DNA of 64,000 nt from Woeseiaceae bacterium. GTDB taxonomy: Bacteria > Pseudomonadota > Gammaproteobacteria > Steroidobacterales > Woeseiaceae. A model generated the notes under the pieces. That model had not been told where the DNA came from. It made no database searches and saw only the letters and a program-made list of their open reading frames with translations. Position 1 is the stretch's first letter, and each line of letters opens with the position of its first letter. Positions 15,683 to 23,382 of the stretch are shown in pieces. The DNA lies in NCBI GenBank assembly GCA_021773035.1, contig JAJFKU010000063.1:62001-126000 (forward strand), in the 5' to 3' direction. Position numbers and translations under genes: made by a program.

Positions 15683-15994
15683 TTACTGACCTGAAAGAGC
15701 CTGGTAGTAGTACTCGCGGCCATCATACGTGAAGGATTTCCAGTCTTTGGGAGCAGTTGCCGAGCAAAAGTCGACGCTCTCGTTACTGGTCAGGTAACCA
15801 TCACAGAATCTGGAGCCGTTGATATCCAGCCAAACACCCGGTTTCGTGTCCGGGTACTCGCCGTTAAGACCGACAGCGCGGTCCTCAACGTATGCGTCGT
15901 TGAGGACGACCAGTTTGGAGGATTCATGCTGTCGTGATTCGCCGGCGCATCCTGCCGTGAGGGCGATAAGAAGAACTGCGATTCGTGATGCCAT
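15683..15994 (-). CDS. Small predicted lipoprotein
   Basis: 103 residues with a lipoprotein signal peptide: MASRIAVLLIALTAGC, lipobox LTAG-C with Cys16. The mature part has three further Cys-containing or aromatic segments (NGSRFCDGYLTSNESVDFC, YDGREYYYQAL), suggesting a small disulfide-bonded domain. No family recognised. After removal of the signal peptide it would be diacylated by Lgt (gene at 44954) and, with Ala/Gly-Glu after the Cys, probably sent to the outer membrane. Confidence 0.65.
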   Translation of the reverse strand: MASRIAVLLIALTAGCAGESRQHESSKLVVLNDAYVEDRAVGLNGEYPDTKPGVWLDINGSRFCDGYLTSNESVDFCSATAPKDWKSFTYDGREYYYQALSGQ

Positions 15995-16218
15995 GATCGT
16001 TCTCCTGTCGTATACGCCAAGCTGATCCTCAGCTTACGGCCGGGGTCTTTCGACTGCAAGGGCCGATACGGATGCCAAATGCTGCGAGTGCAGGGCGTTG
16101 TCAGATAGCAGCGCCCGGGGCTGTCTCACGAGTCGTGTCTCGAAAAATCAGATTGAGTTCGTCGCGCAGCTCTGCCTTCAACAGCAAGTCAGGCCGCCCC
16201 TGACCTTAACTACTCAGC

Positions 16219-16653
16219 TCATCCCAGATCGCAAACCAGTCTGAAGCGCTCGCAAACGAGAATCATCTCCGTTTCGAAACCGCCATTTCTCTCAAAGTAC
16301 CGTTGATGCTCGAGCCGCCATCCGGAGAGCTTCTCATTCTCTCCCTCGGCAAGCGCGAAATCATCGTCAACGTCACAGAATCGAACCTGCGCGACTTCCA
16401 GGGTCTCGAGAAGTAGTGCCGGCGAACCGTCCCAGTTAAGGGCAATATCGCGGCGTCCAACAACGGGCATTTCGTCCTTTCCGGCTCCAAACTCGTATAG
16501 CGCACCGCAGGTGGCGGTTTTTCGGCCTGATCGAACCAGCTGCAACAACTCGTCGCACATTTTTTTGTTATCGCCGAACTTAAACGTCACTGATTCGGCG
16601 ATGAGCGCCGATACTTCCTCGTTGTCCATACGCATCCAGAGTCGGTTTTTCAA
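16219..16653 (-). CDS. ASCH domain protein
   Basis: 144 residues with the ASCH/PUA-like pattern: MCDELLQLVRSGRKTATCGAL (the GxKxAT-type motif), PVVGRRDIALNWDGSPALLLETLEVAQVRFCDVDDDFALAEGE, and WRLEHQRYFERNGG. ASCH proteins related to YqfB bind RNA or hydrolyse modified nucleosides such as N4-acetylcytidine; this type has the extended 'FALAEGEG...W...H..YF' version found in DUF984-like proteins. The start at ATG 16653 gives a slightly odd N-terminus; the internal Met at residue 7 or 9 may be used. Confidence 0.75.
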   Translation of the reverse strand: MKNRLWMRMDNEEVSALIAESVTFKFGDNKKMCDELLQLVRSGRKTATCGALYEFGAGKDEMPVVGRRDIALNWDGSPALLLETLEVAQVRFCDVDDDFALAEGENEKLSGWRLEHQRYFERNGGFETEMILVCERFRLVCDLG

Positions 16654-16739
16654 AAGGTCCGACGTCTATGGCAAATGATGATGAGCCTACGGAAGGGACT
16701 CCGCCGCCGCAAGAACCGGGGACGCAATGCGGCGTGTTG

Positions 16740-17024
16740 TCAGGGCGTACCGTCTCCCTTGAAAATCCGCGCTACGGCCCAGGCCACAGATGTCGCTGCT
16801 GCGAGGCTGATAACTATGTCGAGAAAGAGGAGTGCTGGATAGAATCTCGTATCTCCGGAAAAGCCGCCGCTCTCAAAAAATCGAAGCGGAAAGCCGACCT
16901 TGTGCAACTGGTCGCAGCACTCCGGTAGCGTTGACAGCGTCCACAGGTTCAGCGCGCCAAAAACCACCAGGACAATGACGAAAGTCAGAATCGCCGGGTA
17001 ATTAAAGCCGTGCTGTTTTCCCAT
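16740..17024 (-). CDS. Small membrane protein, unknown
   Basis: 94 residues from ATG 17024. Two membrane helices, about residues 9-29 (AILTFVIVLVVFGALNLWTL) and 64-84 (LLFLDIVISLAAATSVAWAV), flank an extracytoplasmic loop with a Cys-Cys pair (LPECCDQLHKVGFPLRFF). The longer upstream frame adds a basic stretch lacking membrane-protein character and is not favoured. No family recognised. A plus-strand ORF over the same bases is a shadow. Confidence 0.55.
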   Translation of the reverse strand: MGKQHGFNYPAILTFVIVLVVFGALNLWTLSTLPECCDQLHKVGFPLRFFESGGFSGDTRFYPALLFLDIVISLAAATSVAWAVARIFKGDGTP

Positions 17025-17218
17025 CACTCTGTAAGGTAGAAGGTGATTGTTGTGACCACGCGGACATCCTTTTCTATCTTGTTGGTGTCTCCGTAACTCA
17101 AGCCGTCGCAAGTAGCTGGACTCGATCCGCCTCCACTTCAACAGAGTCGATCAACAGGAATTTTTCCTCTACAAGATTCTGATCATCATCCCTGAACTCG
17201 GATCGAGCGCAGATCATC

Positions 17219-17746
17219 TTAAGTGGGCGTTGCGCTGATCGCAACGGCAAAGAACATCAACCCCGTGGCGACCGACTCGGAAAACAAAGCGAAGAGCAGG
17301 TACTTTTTTCGATTATCGCGCTCGTCAATGTAGTCGAGCACGAAAGACGCCGGAACCACCGCCGCAAACAGAAAGGCCAGATAGGCGAGCGTCTCGCCCA
17401 TTCCGGATAAGGAAACTCTGAGCGGCGTGCTCAGCGGTAGAGTCAGATCGTCGATCCATAGCAGATATGCGCTTAGACCGGCAACTGCCAGGGCCGCCAG
17501 CAGATGTTTGACACGGCGGACATCCGGGTTGGATTGAGGTCCGCCGTCAACGAGACTGTCGCCCGGAACCGGAACTGACGTAGAGCCGCGTTCCAGGGCG
17601 CCACGCTGTTCGGGGCCCACTTTTTCCAATGCAGCCTGCAGATTCGCGTAGTTCCTGGGGTACTTTCTCGCGTTTATGTTGTTCAAGGTATCCAGGAGCT
17701 CGCGGTAGGAATATTGCGAGTAATCTATTTCCCCGTCTTGACTCAA
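17219..17746 (-). CDS. Membrane protein with N-terminal YSxxELLDxLxxI motif
   Basis: 175 residues. The first 45 (DYSQYSYRELLDTLNNINARKYPRNY) match a short motif found at the N-terminus of many unrelated proteobacterial membrane proteins. After a disordered stretch come three hydrophobic segments (about 83-100, 115-137, 150-172). No catalytic motif. It sits in the accessory block between ASCH and LysE genes and is separated from both by about 100-200 bases. Confidence 0.65.
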   Translation of the reverse strand: MSQDGEIDYSQYSYRELLDTLNNINARKYPRNYANLQAALEKVGPEQRGALERGSTSVPVPGDSLVDGGPQSNPDVRRVKHLLAALAVAGLSAYLLWIDDLTLPLSTPLRVSLSGMGETLAYLAFLFAAVVPASFVLDYIDERDNRKKYLLFALFSESVATGLMFFAVAISATPT

Positions 17747-17852
17747 TGCGGCACCCGAGGTTCAAGCTGGCCTGATCCCAAGCTTATGGCGCGAAGCTTG
17801 CCCGATGCAAGCTGCGTAATAATATATCCAACGCATCCACCGGGTACTTAAG

Positions 17853-18479
17853 TCACCCACGCCCAACGCCGCGGACACCCAGCAAAATCGCGGCGCCGAT
17901 CAAGCCGCTGCCGGCCGCACGATCGAGCCACTTTCTGTGATGAACGCGAATCTTCTGCGCCAGCCAGCTGGCGCCTTTCCCATAAGCAGAGAGAAACGTC
18001 CCGTCAATGACAATATAGGTGATGCCCAGAATCGCAATCTGTGGTGCCACCGGGATCTGTGTATCGATAAATTGTGGAAACAGCGCGGCGAAAAAAACCA
18101 CGGCCTTGGGGTTTGCTGCCGAGGTGACGAAGCCGCGCAGCCACAGCCTGCGCACTGACGCCTTCGGTGCTTCGTTGGCGTCGGCGCGGCTTTTGAACGA
18201 TGTGATTATCTGTCCGAGCCCGATCCAGATGAGGTAGGCGACGCCCGCCCATTTCACGACGGAAAAAATGCTCCCGGAGTCTGTGATGACGGCCGCCAGA
18301 CCGAGGCCGGCCAGGAGTATCTGAATGGCATTTGCAGTCAGATCTCCGGCAGCAGTGGCGAGCGAGCGGGAAAAGCCGTTGGACATGCTGACGGACAGCA
18401 TCAGTAGATGACTGGGCCCTGGCGCGGCCATAAAAACGAGCACGGTTCCGACGTATAACAACCAGACGTCGGCAGACAT
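17853..18479 (-). CDS. LysE/RhtB-family amino-acid exporter
   Basis: 208 residues with six predicted helices. The N-terminal family signature VFMAAPGPSHLLMLSVSMSNG, the helix WAGVAYLIWIGLGQI, and the GFVTSAANPKAVVFFAALFPQFI motif are clear. Relatives export lysine, homoserine, threonine or other neutral amino acids. ATG 18479 gives the canonical start; an upstream Met in the same frame overlaps rpiA. It follows rpiA by 4 bases and is probably cotranscribed with it. Confidence 0.9.
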   Translation of the reverse strand: MSADVWLLYVGTVLVFMAAPGPSHLLMLSVSMSNGFSRSLATAAGDLTANAIQILLAGLGLAAVITDSGSIFSVVKWAGVAYLIWIGLGQIITSFKSRADANEAPKASVRRLWLRGFVTSAANPKAVVFFAALFPQFIDTQIPVAPQIAILGITYIVIDGTFLSAYGKGASWLAQKIRVHHRKWLDRAAGSGLIGAAILLGVRGVGRG

Positions 18480-18483
18480 CGGC

Positions 18484-19143
18484 CTAGACGCGCATTTCTC
18501 GAACGCCGTCGTCGCCGCCAATCAGCAGAATATCGGCGGGTCGGTCGGCAAAGATTCCGACCGTTACAACACCCGGAATACGGTTGATTCTGGCTTCCAT
18601 CTCGAGCGGATTCGAAATCTGCAGGTCGTGGATGTCAAGAATATGGTTGCCGTTGTCCGTGATGAAGCCTTCTCGCCAGATCGGATGTCCGCGCATTTTT
18701 AGCATGCGCCGGGAAATCAGTTCCTGCGCCATGGGCAGGACTTCAATGGGCAATGGGAAGCTGCCGAGCATACCAACGAGTTTCGTATCGTCAGCTATGC
18801 AGATAAAGCGACGCGCGGCGGCCGCAAGTACTTTCTCGCGTGTAAGTGCGCCACCACCACCTTTGATCAGCTGCAGGCGCTTGTTGCTCTCATCCGCGCC
18901 GTCGATATACAGATCGTAATCTCCGGTCTCATTCAGCGTGGACACCTTAAAGCCGTTCTCTTCGAGCAGCGCCGTCGATGCCTTCGAACTCGACACGACA
19001 CGGTCAATCTTGTCGCGCACACCCGGCAGCATTTCGATCAGTAAATTGACGGTGGAGCCGGTGCCAACGCCGAGCGTAATGCCCGGTTCGACGAACTCCA
19101 GCGCCGCCTCAGCCGCGCTACGTTTCTTCTCGGATGCGTTCAT
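18484..19143 (-). CDS. rpiA: Ribose-5-phosphate isomerase A
   Basis: Interconverts ribose 5-phosphate and ribulose 5-phosphate. GITLGVGTGSTVNLLIEML (substrate loop), YDLYIDGADESN (catalytic Asp and Asp/Glu) and LIKGGGGALTREKVLA (Lys and Glu of the active site) are intact, as is ICIADDTKLV. At 219 residues it is full length. A terminator hairpin for the upstream histone-like gene sits at 19176-19203, so rpiA has its own promoter, which I could not pin down. Confidence 0.97.
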   Translation of the reverse strand: MNASEKKRSAAEAALEFVEPGITLGVGTGSTVNLLIEMLPGVRDKIDRVVSSSKASTALLEENGFKVSTLNETGDYDLYIDGADESNKRLQLIKGGGGALTREKVLAAAARRFICIADDTKLVGMLGSFPLPIEVLPMAQELISRRMLKMRGHPIWREGFITDNGNHILDIHDLQISNPLEMEARINRIPGVVTVGIFADRPADILLIGGDDGVREMRV

Positions 19144-19175
19144 AGCTGCGTACTATAGACATTTCAGCGCAAATG

Positions 19176-19203
19176 AAAAGAGCCCGCATAAGCGGGCCCT
19201 TTT
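19176..19203 (-). terminator. Intrinsic terminator of the lysine-rich gene
   Basis: On the minus strand AAAAGGGCCCGC, loop TTAT, GCGGGCTCTTTT: a GC stem with one mismatch, preceded by A4 and followed by T4, starting 40 bases after the stop of the gene at 19244. It is symmetrical enough to work in both directions. Confidence 0.75.
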
Positions 19204-19243
19204 ACGTTGCTTTGGAAGAAGGCTCTTCCCAAGCGGTCTTCAG

Positions 19244-19723
19244 CTACCTTTTCTTCCTGCGGGTGGCCTTTTTCTTGGCTTTCCGCTTTGTAGCTTTTTT
19301 CTTGGTCTTGCGCTTGGCGACTTTTTTCTTCGCCTTTTTCTTGGTCTTGCGCTTGGCGACTTTCTTTTTCGCCTTTTTCTTGGCCTTCTTCTTAGTCTTA
19401 CGTTTCGCTACTTTCTTTTTAGCCTTCTTCTTGGCTTTCTTCTTCGCCTTTTTCTTGGCTACCTTCTTTTTGGCCTTCTTCTTCACTTTCTTTTTAGCTT
19501 TTTTCTTAGTCGCTTTCTTCTTGGTTTTGCGCTTGGCGACTTTCTTTTTGGCCTTTTTCTTGGCTTTTTTCTTTGTTGCTTTTTTCTTGGTCTTACGCTT
19601 GGTAGCTTTCTTCTTCGCTACGCGGCGTTTCTTCGGTGCTGCTTTTTTCTTTGCTGTTACTTTCCGCTTCTTAGCGACTTTTCGCTTCGAAGCTTTTTTA
19701 CGAGACTTCTTTTTGGTAGCCAT
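19244..19723 (-). CDS. Lysine-rich histone H1-like / AlgP-like repeat protein
   Basis: 159 residues built almost only of Lys, Ala, Arg, Thr and Val, with no acidic or aromatic residue. The decamer VAKRKTKKKA occurs four times within a run of KKKA units. Such proteins resemble the C-terminal tail of eukaryotic H1 and bacterial AlgP/BpH1-type nucleoid or RNA-binding polycations, so it likely coats DNA or RNA. ATG 19723 has GGAG eight bases upstream and a strong promoter; a longer frame upstream lacks these signals. Placed between rpiA and ygfA. Expect repeat-number variation between strains. Confidence 0.8.
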   Translation of the reverse strand: MATKKKSRKKASKRKVAKKRKVTAKKKAAPKKRRVAKKKATKRKTKKKATKKKAKKKAKKKVAKRKTKKKATKKKAKKKVKKKAKKKVAKKKAKKKAKKKAKKKVAKRKTKKKAKKKAKKKVAKRKTKKKAKKKVAKRKTKKKATKRKAKKKATRRKKR

Positions 19724-19756
19724 GCTTTTTCTCCGTGTCGGGTACCCGGGGCTGAG

Positions 19757-19786
19757 TATATACAACAAGATAAAAAAAACCAGCAA
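19757..19786 (-). promoter_or_regulatory. Strong sigma-70 promoter of the lysine-rich gene
   Basis: TTGCTG (19781-19786) and TATATA (19757-19762) on the minus strand are spaced 18 bases, with an A/T-rich spacer. Transcription would start near 19750, leaving a leader of about 27 bases. Confidence 0.55.
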
Positions 19787-19870
19787 CTGGGCAAGGCAAA
19801 AAACAGGGCGAAAATGCTGTCTTCGGCGACGTTGTCACGTGGCGCAAAAAAAATTGCTCAGCAGCCAACA

Positions 19871-19910
19871 AAAAACGGAGATAGGTAGGGCCTGTTCACC
19901 TATCGTTTTT
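19871..19910 (-). terminator. Terminator-like hairpin after ygfA
   Basis: AAAAACG-GAG-ATAGGT at 19871-19886 pairs with ACCTATCGTTTTT at 19898-19910, with a GAG bulge and an 11-base loop. On the minus strand the hairpin ends in a T run, about 96 bases beyond the ygfA stop. The rest of the 282-base gap between the two genes shows only A-rich stretches. Confidence 0.5.
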
Positions 19911-20005
19911 CATCTCCGGTCTTGATTGGCATGGCTCTCGTTTGCAAGGACACACAGGCTGGAAGCCAGCGATAAAATATCCGTTTTGTTGCGCCAAAAA
20001 CGATC

Positions 20006-20560
20006 TTAAGAGGTTTCGCTAAAAACCCGATAAAGCCGTATATCCCATGTGTTTGGCCATATTTTCTCGACTTTTTGGCATGCAAACGCCACACCGAGGA
20101 GTTTTGGCTGCAACCAGTTCTTCCTGTGCCGCAGAAAGGAAAAGTAGCGATCGTAGTAGCCACCGCCCATACCAATTCGGTGCTTCGAACTATCAAATGC
20201 AACGGTCGGAGTAACGACTAATTGCAGTGCCCGGGGTGATACAAATTCGCCTGAATCGGGCTCCCAAATCGACATTCGGTTTCTCAGAACTAACGTATCC
20301 GGGCGGATTTCACGAAAGGACATTTCGCCATTGTTGCGCGTAATTGGCACAAAAATGCGCTTATTTGCGCGCCAGGCACGTTCGATGATCAGGCGTGTGT
20401 CTACTTCGTCAGGTGTCGGCAGGTAACACGCAAGCAGGGATGCGGAGCGAAAAAACCGTGAGTGAATAACTTTCTCGCAGATAATTCTGGATGCCGTTGC
20501 ACGATTCTCGACGCTCATCCGGCGTCTGGCCTGCAACGCTTTGCTGCGGAGTTCGTTCAT
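20006..20560 (-). CDS. ygfA: 5-formyltetrahydrofolate cyclo-ligase YgfA
   Basis: Converts 5-formyl-THF to 5,10-methenyl-THF with ATP, recycling an inhibitory folate made by serine/glycine enzymes. CYLPTPDEVDTRLIIERAW (substrate side), VTPTVAFDSSKHRIGMGGGYYDRYF (ATP site and catalytic loop) and LGVAFACQKVE are standard. ATG 20560 is chosen (184 residues); TTG 20569 is also in frame. It lies directly downstream of the 6S RNA gene, the arrangement known from E. coli, where the two are cotranscribed. Confidence 0.93.
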   Translation of the reverse strand: MNELRSKALQARRRMSVENRATASRIICEKVIHSRFFRSASLLACYLPTPDEVDTRLIIERAWRANKRIFVPITRNNGEMSFREIRPDTLVLRNRMSIWEPDSGEFVSPRALQLVVTPTVAFDSSKHRIGMGGGYYDRYFSFLRHRKNWLQPKLLGVAFACQKVEKIWPNTWDIRLYRVFSETS

Positions 20561-20594
20561 ACGCGTCAAGGAAAATATCCGCCGTTGAAAAGGA

Positions 20595-20783
20595 GGCGCC
20601 TCCCGCCTGTGCCGTCACAAACCTTCGCTCTCGAACCGGAGCAATAGGTGGAGTCAGACGTGACTGCAACAGGCTTACCGTCGAAACGGTTATGCGCATA
20701 TGCAGCCGACAGACAGCGACTCCGAGGTGGAGATTTAGGGTCGGGAGGTATCCAGGTCGGTATCGAACACTGCAGGAGACGCC
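20595..20783 (-). ncRNA. ssrS: 6S RNA
   Basis: The gap between zapA and ygfA is the conserved position of ssrS. On the minus strand the RNA ends pair in a 12-bp closing stem: GGCGTCTCCTGC at the 5' end with GCGGGAGGCGCC at the 3' end, covarying with the E. coli 6S ends. Internal blocks GTGTTCGATACCGACC and GGTTCGAGAGCGAAGG parallel the E. coli sequence, and a long central region would form the promoter-mimic bubble. GGAGGCGCCTCC followed by TTTT ends the gene. 6S RNA sequesters sigma-70 polymerase in stationary phase. Ends are accurate to about 5-10 bases. Confidence 0.88.
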
Positions 20784-20819
20784 AATTCAAATTTTTCGTA
20801 CATTGCGATCGAGTTTCGA

Positions 20820-21134
20820 TCAGAGATCAAGTTGCTGCGTGCCGCTCAGCACATTGTCGACGCGATCGGAAATGATCTTCAGGCGCTGGCTGACCCCGCC
20901 CTCGAGCTCCTGATCGCGCGCATTTGCCTGAATCAGATCGTTCGCCATGTTCAGAGCGGCCATTACGGCGATGCGATCCAGGCCTACGATTCGTCCGCTG
21001 TCGCGAATTTCGCGCATTTTCGTATTCAGTATTTCCGCGGAATCGAGCAAATTCGTGCGCTCGTTCGCCGGGCAGGCAACCTGGTATTCCTTGTCCAGAA
21101 TTCTGACACTAACCTGGGCGTGTTGTTCGCTCAT
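20820..21134 (-). CDS. zapA: Cell division protein ZapA
   Basis: FtsZ-ring bundling protein, 104 residues. EQHAQVSVRILDKEYQVACP is the N-terminal ZapA beta motif, followed by ERTNLLDSAEILNTKMREIR and the long C-terminal coiled coil (IAVMAALNMANDLIQ). It precedes 6S RNA and follows the ZapB-like coiled-coil gene by 25 bases on the same strand, so both Z-ring factors are likely cotranscribed. The stop lies 36 bases before the 5' end of 6S RNA, leaving little room for a separate promoter. Confidence 0.94.
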   Translation of the reverse strand: MSEQHAQVSVRILDKEYQVACPANERTNLLDSAEILNTKMREIRDSGRIVGLDRIAVMAALNMANDLIQANARDQELEGGVSQRLKIISDRVDNVLSGTQQLDL

Positions 21135-21159
21135 TCGGCGTACTCCGCGTACCGTGATA

Positions 21160-21390
21160 TCAAGAGCCTTGCTCCATTGCTTTAAGTCGACCGATCATCG
21201 CCTCAACCCGCGCGCGCACCTGTTCGTTTTTTTGCAACAGGTTGGCGCGCTCCGACGTCAGTACATCCTGGCGTTGCTTGAGTGAGCGATTTTCGTCCTG
21301 TAACTGATCGCAGACGTTGACGAGTGCATCGACTCGTTTCTCAAGTCGCTTCAGCTCGTGTTCGAAAGTTGCATTGATGTTGTTGGCCAT
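21160..21390 (-). CDS. ZapB-like coiled-coil protein (TIGR02449 type)
   Basis: 76 residues forming one continuous coiled coil (FEHELKRLEKRVDALVNVCD, QLQDENRSLKQRQDVLTSER, NLLQKNEQVRARVEAMIGRL). This small family is found upstream of zapA in many gammaproteobacteria and resembles ZapB, which bundles through ZapA. ATG 21390 is preferred; the longer frame adds 31 residues without coiled-coil character. No good Shine-Dalgarno is seen. Confidence 0.82.
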   Translation of the reverse strand: MANNINATFEHELKRLEKRVDALVNVCDQLQDENRSLKQRQDVLTSERANLLQKNEQVRARVEAMIGRLKAMEQGS

Positions 21391-21518
21391 AGGGAGAATA
21401 TAGTCAGCCCACAGGTGAGAATCAATCGTCGTATGAAGATGGGGCATGCTGGCGTGACCTGAAAGGGCCGTCCATGGGATCATAAGGGATTGGTGGGATT
21501 GACAAGGTTGGCTTAGCG

Positions 21519-22094
21519 GTGGATGAAAAGATCGAACACGGCGTTCTTGAAGACGCCCTCAAGCGCTGTGGTTCAAGCTGGGTGGCTGCGCAAACTCACG
21601 GCTTGCTGACCGGGCGGCTGGCGATCGGTGGCGTGGCGGCGGGACCTGAGTGGCTGCTGCAGGTTCTGCAGGATACCGATGAGAACAACGCCGCGCGCGG
21701 TGAGTGCCAGAAGCTGCTCGACCGGCTGTATCAGGCAACTTATTGGCAGCTATCTGAACGCCGTTCCGAGTTCGAGCTGTTGTTACCAGGTGATAGTGGC
21801 GATACCTGGGATCGTGCCGCTGCCCTGGCACACTGGAGTGAGGGCTTTCTGCACGGGCTGGTGTCGGCGAAGCACGGTGATGCACTGAAGGAACGACTGG
21901 CCTCGGAGCCGCTGTCTGACATCATAAAGGATGTATTGCAGATCACCCGTGCCGGGCCGGACGAGGAATCCGATGCGGAAGAAAATGAATCGGCCTATGT
22001 CGAGCTTGTCGAATACCTGCGCGTTGCCGCGCAGCTGAGCTACGAGGAGCTGGCCGACATTCGAAATGCCAGGGTGAGCCCCGATGAACAATAA
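21519..22094 (+). CDS. ygfB: YgfB/YecA-family UPF0149 protein
   Basis: 191 residues, all helical, with the UPF0149 pattern: SSWVAAQTHGLLTGRLAIGG near the N-terminus, then LAHWSEGFLHGLVSA in the centre and YVELVEYLRVAAQLSYEEL at the end. YgfB in Pseudomonas affects AmpD-dependent beta-lactam resistance by blocking the activator AlpA; whether that holds here is unknown. GTG start at 21519. It overlaps pepP by 11 bases, the first of four chained genes ygfB-pepP-ubiH-ubiI-like. Confidence 0.9.
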   Translation: MDEKIEHGVLEDALKRCGSSWVAAQTHGLLTGRLAIGGVAAGPEWLLQVLQDTDENNAARGECQKLLDRLYQATYWQLSERRSEFELLLPGDSGDTWDRAAALAHWSEGFLHGLVSAKHGDALKERLASEPLSDIIKDVLQITRAGPDEESDAEENESAYVELVEYLRVAAQLSYEELADIRNARVSPDEQ

Positions 22095-23382
22095 GGAGTT
22101 CGAGAAGCGCCGCCGGCAGCTGATGCGCATGGTGGGTCAGGGCGGCATCGTGATCCTACCGTCGGCGCCGGTCAGAACGCGTAGCCGCGACGTCGAGTAT
22201 CGCTTTCGCCAGGACAGCGATTTCTACTACATGACCGGCTTCCCGGAGCCCGAGGCCGTCGCCGTACTGACACCCGGGCGAGACGGTGGCGAGTACCTGC
22301 TGTTCTGCCGCGAGAGAGATCCCAAGCGTGAGCAGTGGGATGGATTACGCGCAGGCCAGGCAGGCGCTATAGAGCACTTTGGCGCGGACGATGCGTTTCC
22401 AATCGAAGATCTTGACGACATTCTGCCCGGCATTATGGAGTCCTGCAGCCGCGTCTTTTACACGATGGGCATGTATGCAGAGTTTGATGCCCGTATGGCC
22501 GAGTGGGTGAATACGCTGCGGTCCCGTCTGTCGCGGGGCGTGCATTCGCCGCATGAATTCGTCGCGCTGGATCACCTGCTGCACGATATGCGGCTTTACA
22601 AGAGCCGCGGCGAACTGTCGGCGATGCGTAAATCGGCCAAGGTTGCCGTTGCCGCGCACAAGCGAGCGATGCAGGTCACTCAGCCGGGTATGCACGAATA
22701 CGAAGTTGAGGCTGAGTTCAGGCATGAATTCCGCAAGAACGACGCCTGGGCATCGTATAGCCCGATCGTGGCCGGTGGCAGCAACGCCTGCATCATGCAT
22801 TACGTAGAGAACAATGCGCAGCTGAGCGATGGAGACCTGCTGTTGATCGATGCCGGTTGCGAACTTGACTACTATGCGTCGGATATCACCCGCACATTTC
22901 CGGTGAACGGGCGTTTCAGTGCGGAGCAAAGGGCCGTCTACGAAATTGTTCTGGAGGCGCAGCAGGCTGCGATCGGGAAAACTGTCGTCGGCAATCACTG
23001 GAATGAACCACACGATGCCGCGGTCCGGGTTATCACAAAGGGACTGAAGAAACTCGGCTTACTGGACGGCTCGCTGCCCAAACTCATCAAGGATGGTGCT
23101 TACCAGCAGTACTACATGCATCGCACTGGCCACTGGATAGGTATGGATGTGCATGACGTCGGCGATTACAAAGTTGGAGATGAATGGCGCATGCTCGAAG
23201 TAGGCATGGTCACGACCGTTGAGCCCGGCATTTACATCAACAACAGCCGCAAGGTGCCGAAGAAGTTTCGCAATATCGGTATCCGTATTGAAGATGATGT
23301 TGCTGTGACCAGTAAAGGGCCGGATGTACTTAGCAAGGGACTTGTTTCGGACCCCGACGGCATCGAGTCCTTAATGAGATGA
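22084..23382 (+). CDS. pepP: Xaa-Pro aminopeptidase PepP
   Basis: Aminopeptidase P, releasing the first residue ahead of proline; 432 residues with the pita-bread metalloprotease fold. Dimanganese ligands: Asp in LLIDAGCELDYYASDITRTF (both Asp residues), His in HRTGHWIGMDVHDVG, Glu in TTVEPGIYI and Glu in IRIEDDV. The N-terminal creatinase-like domain includes RSRDVEYRFRQDSDFYYMTG. It overlaps ygfB at the start and ubiH by four bases (ATGA) at the end. Confidence 0.97.
   Translation: MNNKEFEKRRRQLMRMVGQGGIVILPSAPVRTRSRDVEYRFRQDSDFYYMTGFPEPEAVAVLTPGRDGGEYLLFCRERDPKREQWDGLRAGQAGAIEHFGADDAFPIEDLDDILPGIMESCSRVFYTMGMYAEFDARMAEWVNTLRSRLSRGVHSPHEFVALDHLLHDMRLYKSRGELSAMRKSAKVAVAAHKRAMQVTQPGMHEYEVEAEFRHEFRKNDAWASYSPIVAGGSNACIMHYVENNAQLSDGDLLLIDAGCELDYYASDITRTFPVNGRFSAEQRAVYEIVLEAQQAAIGKTVVGNHWNEPHDAAVRVITKGLKKLGLLDGSLPKLIKDGAYQQYYMHRTGHWIGMDVHDVGDYKVGDEWRMLEVGMVTTVEPGIYINNSRKVPKKFRNIGIRIEDDVAVTSKGPDVLSKGLVSDPDGIESLMR

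Noticed and set aside
16668..16928. 86-codon plus-strand frame
   Set aside because: Overlaps the opposite membrane-protein gene, whose two clear helices are better evidence of coding; the frame has no recognisable domain.
18938..19925. Long plus-strand frames rich in Phe and Leu opposite the lysine-rich gene
   Set aside because: They are the complement of AAG/AAA-rich lysine repeats; the minus-strand frame has promoter, ribosome binding site and terminator.
20648..20913. Frames across the 6S RNA region
   Set aside because: They overlap the paired ends of 6S RNA and show no protein-like pattern.
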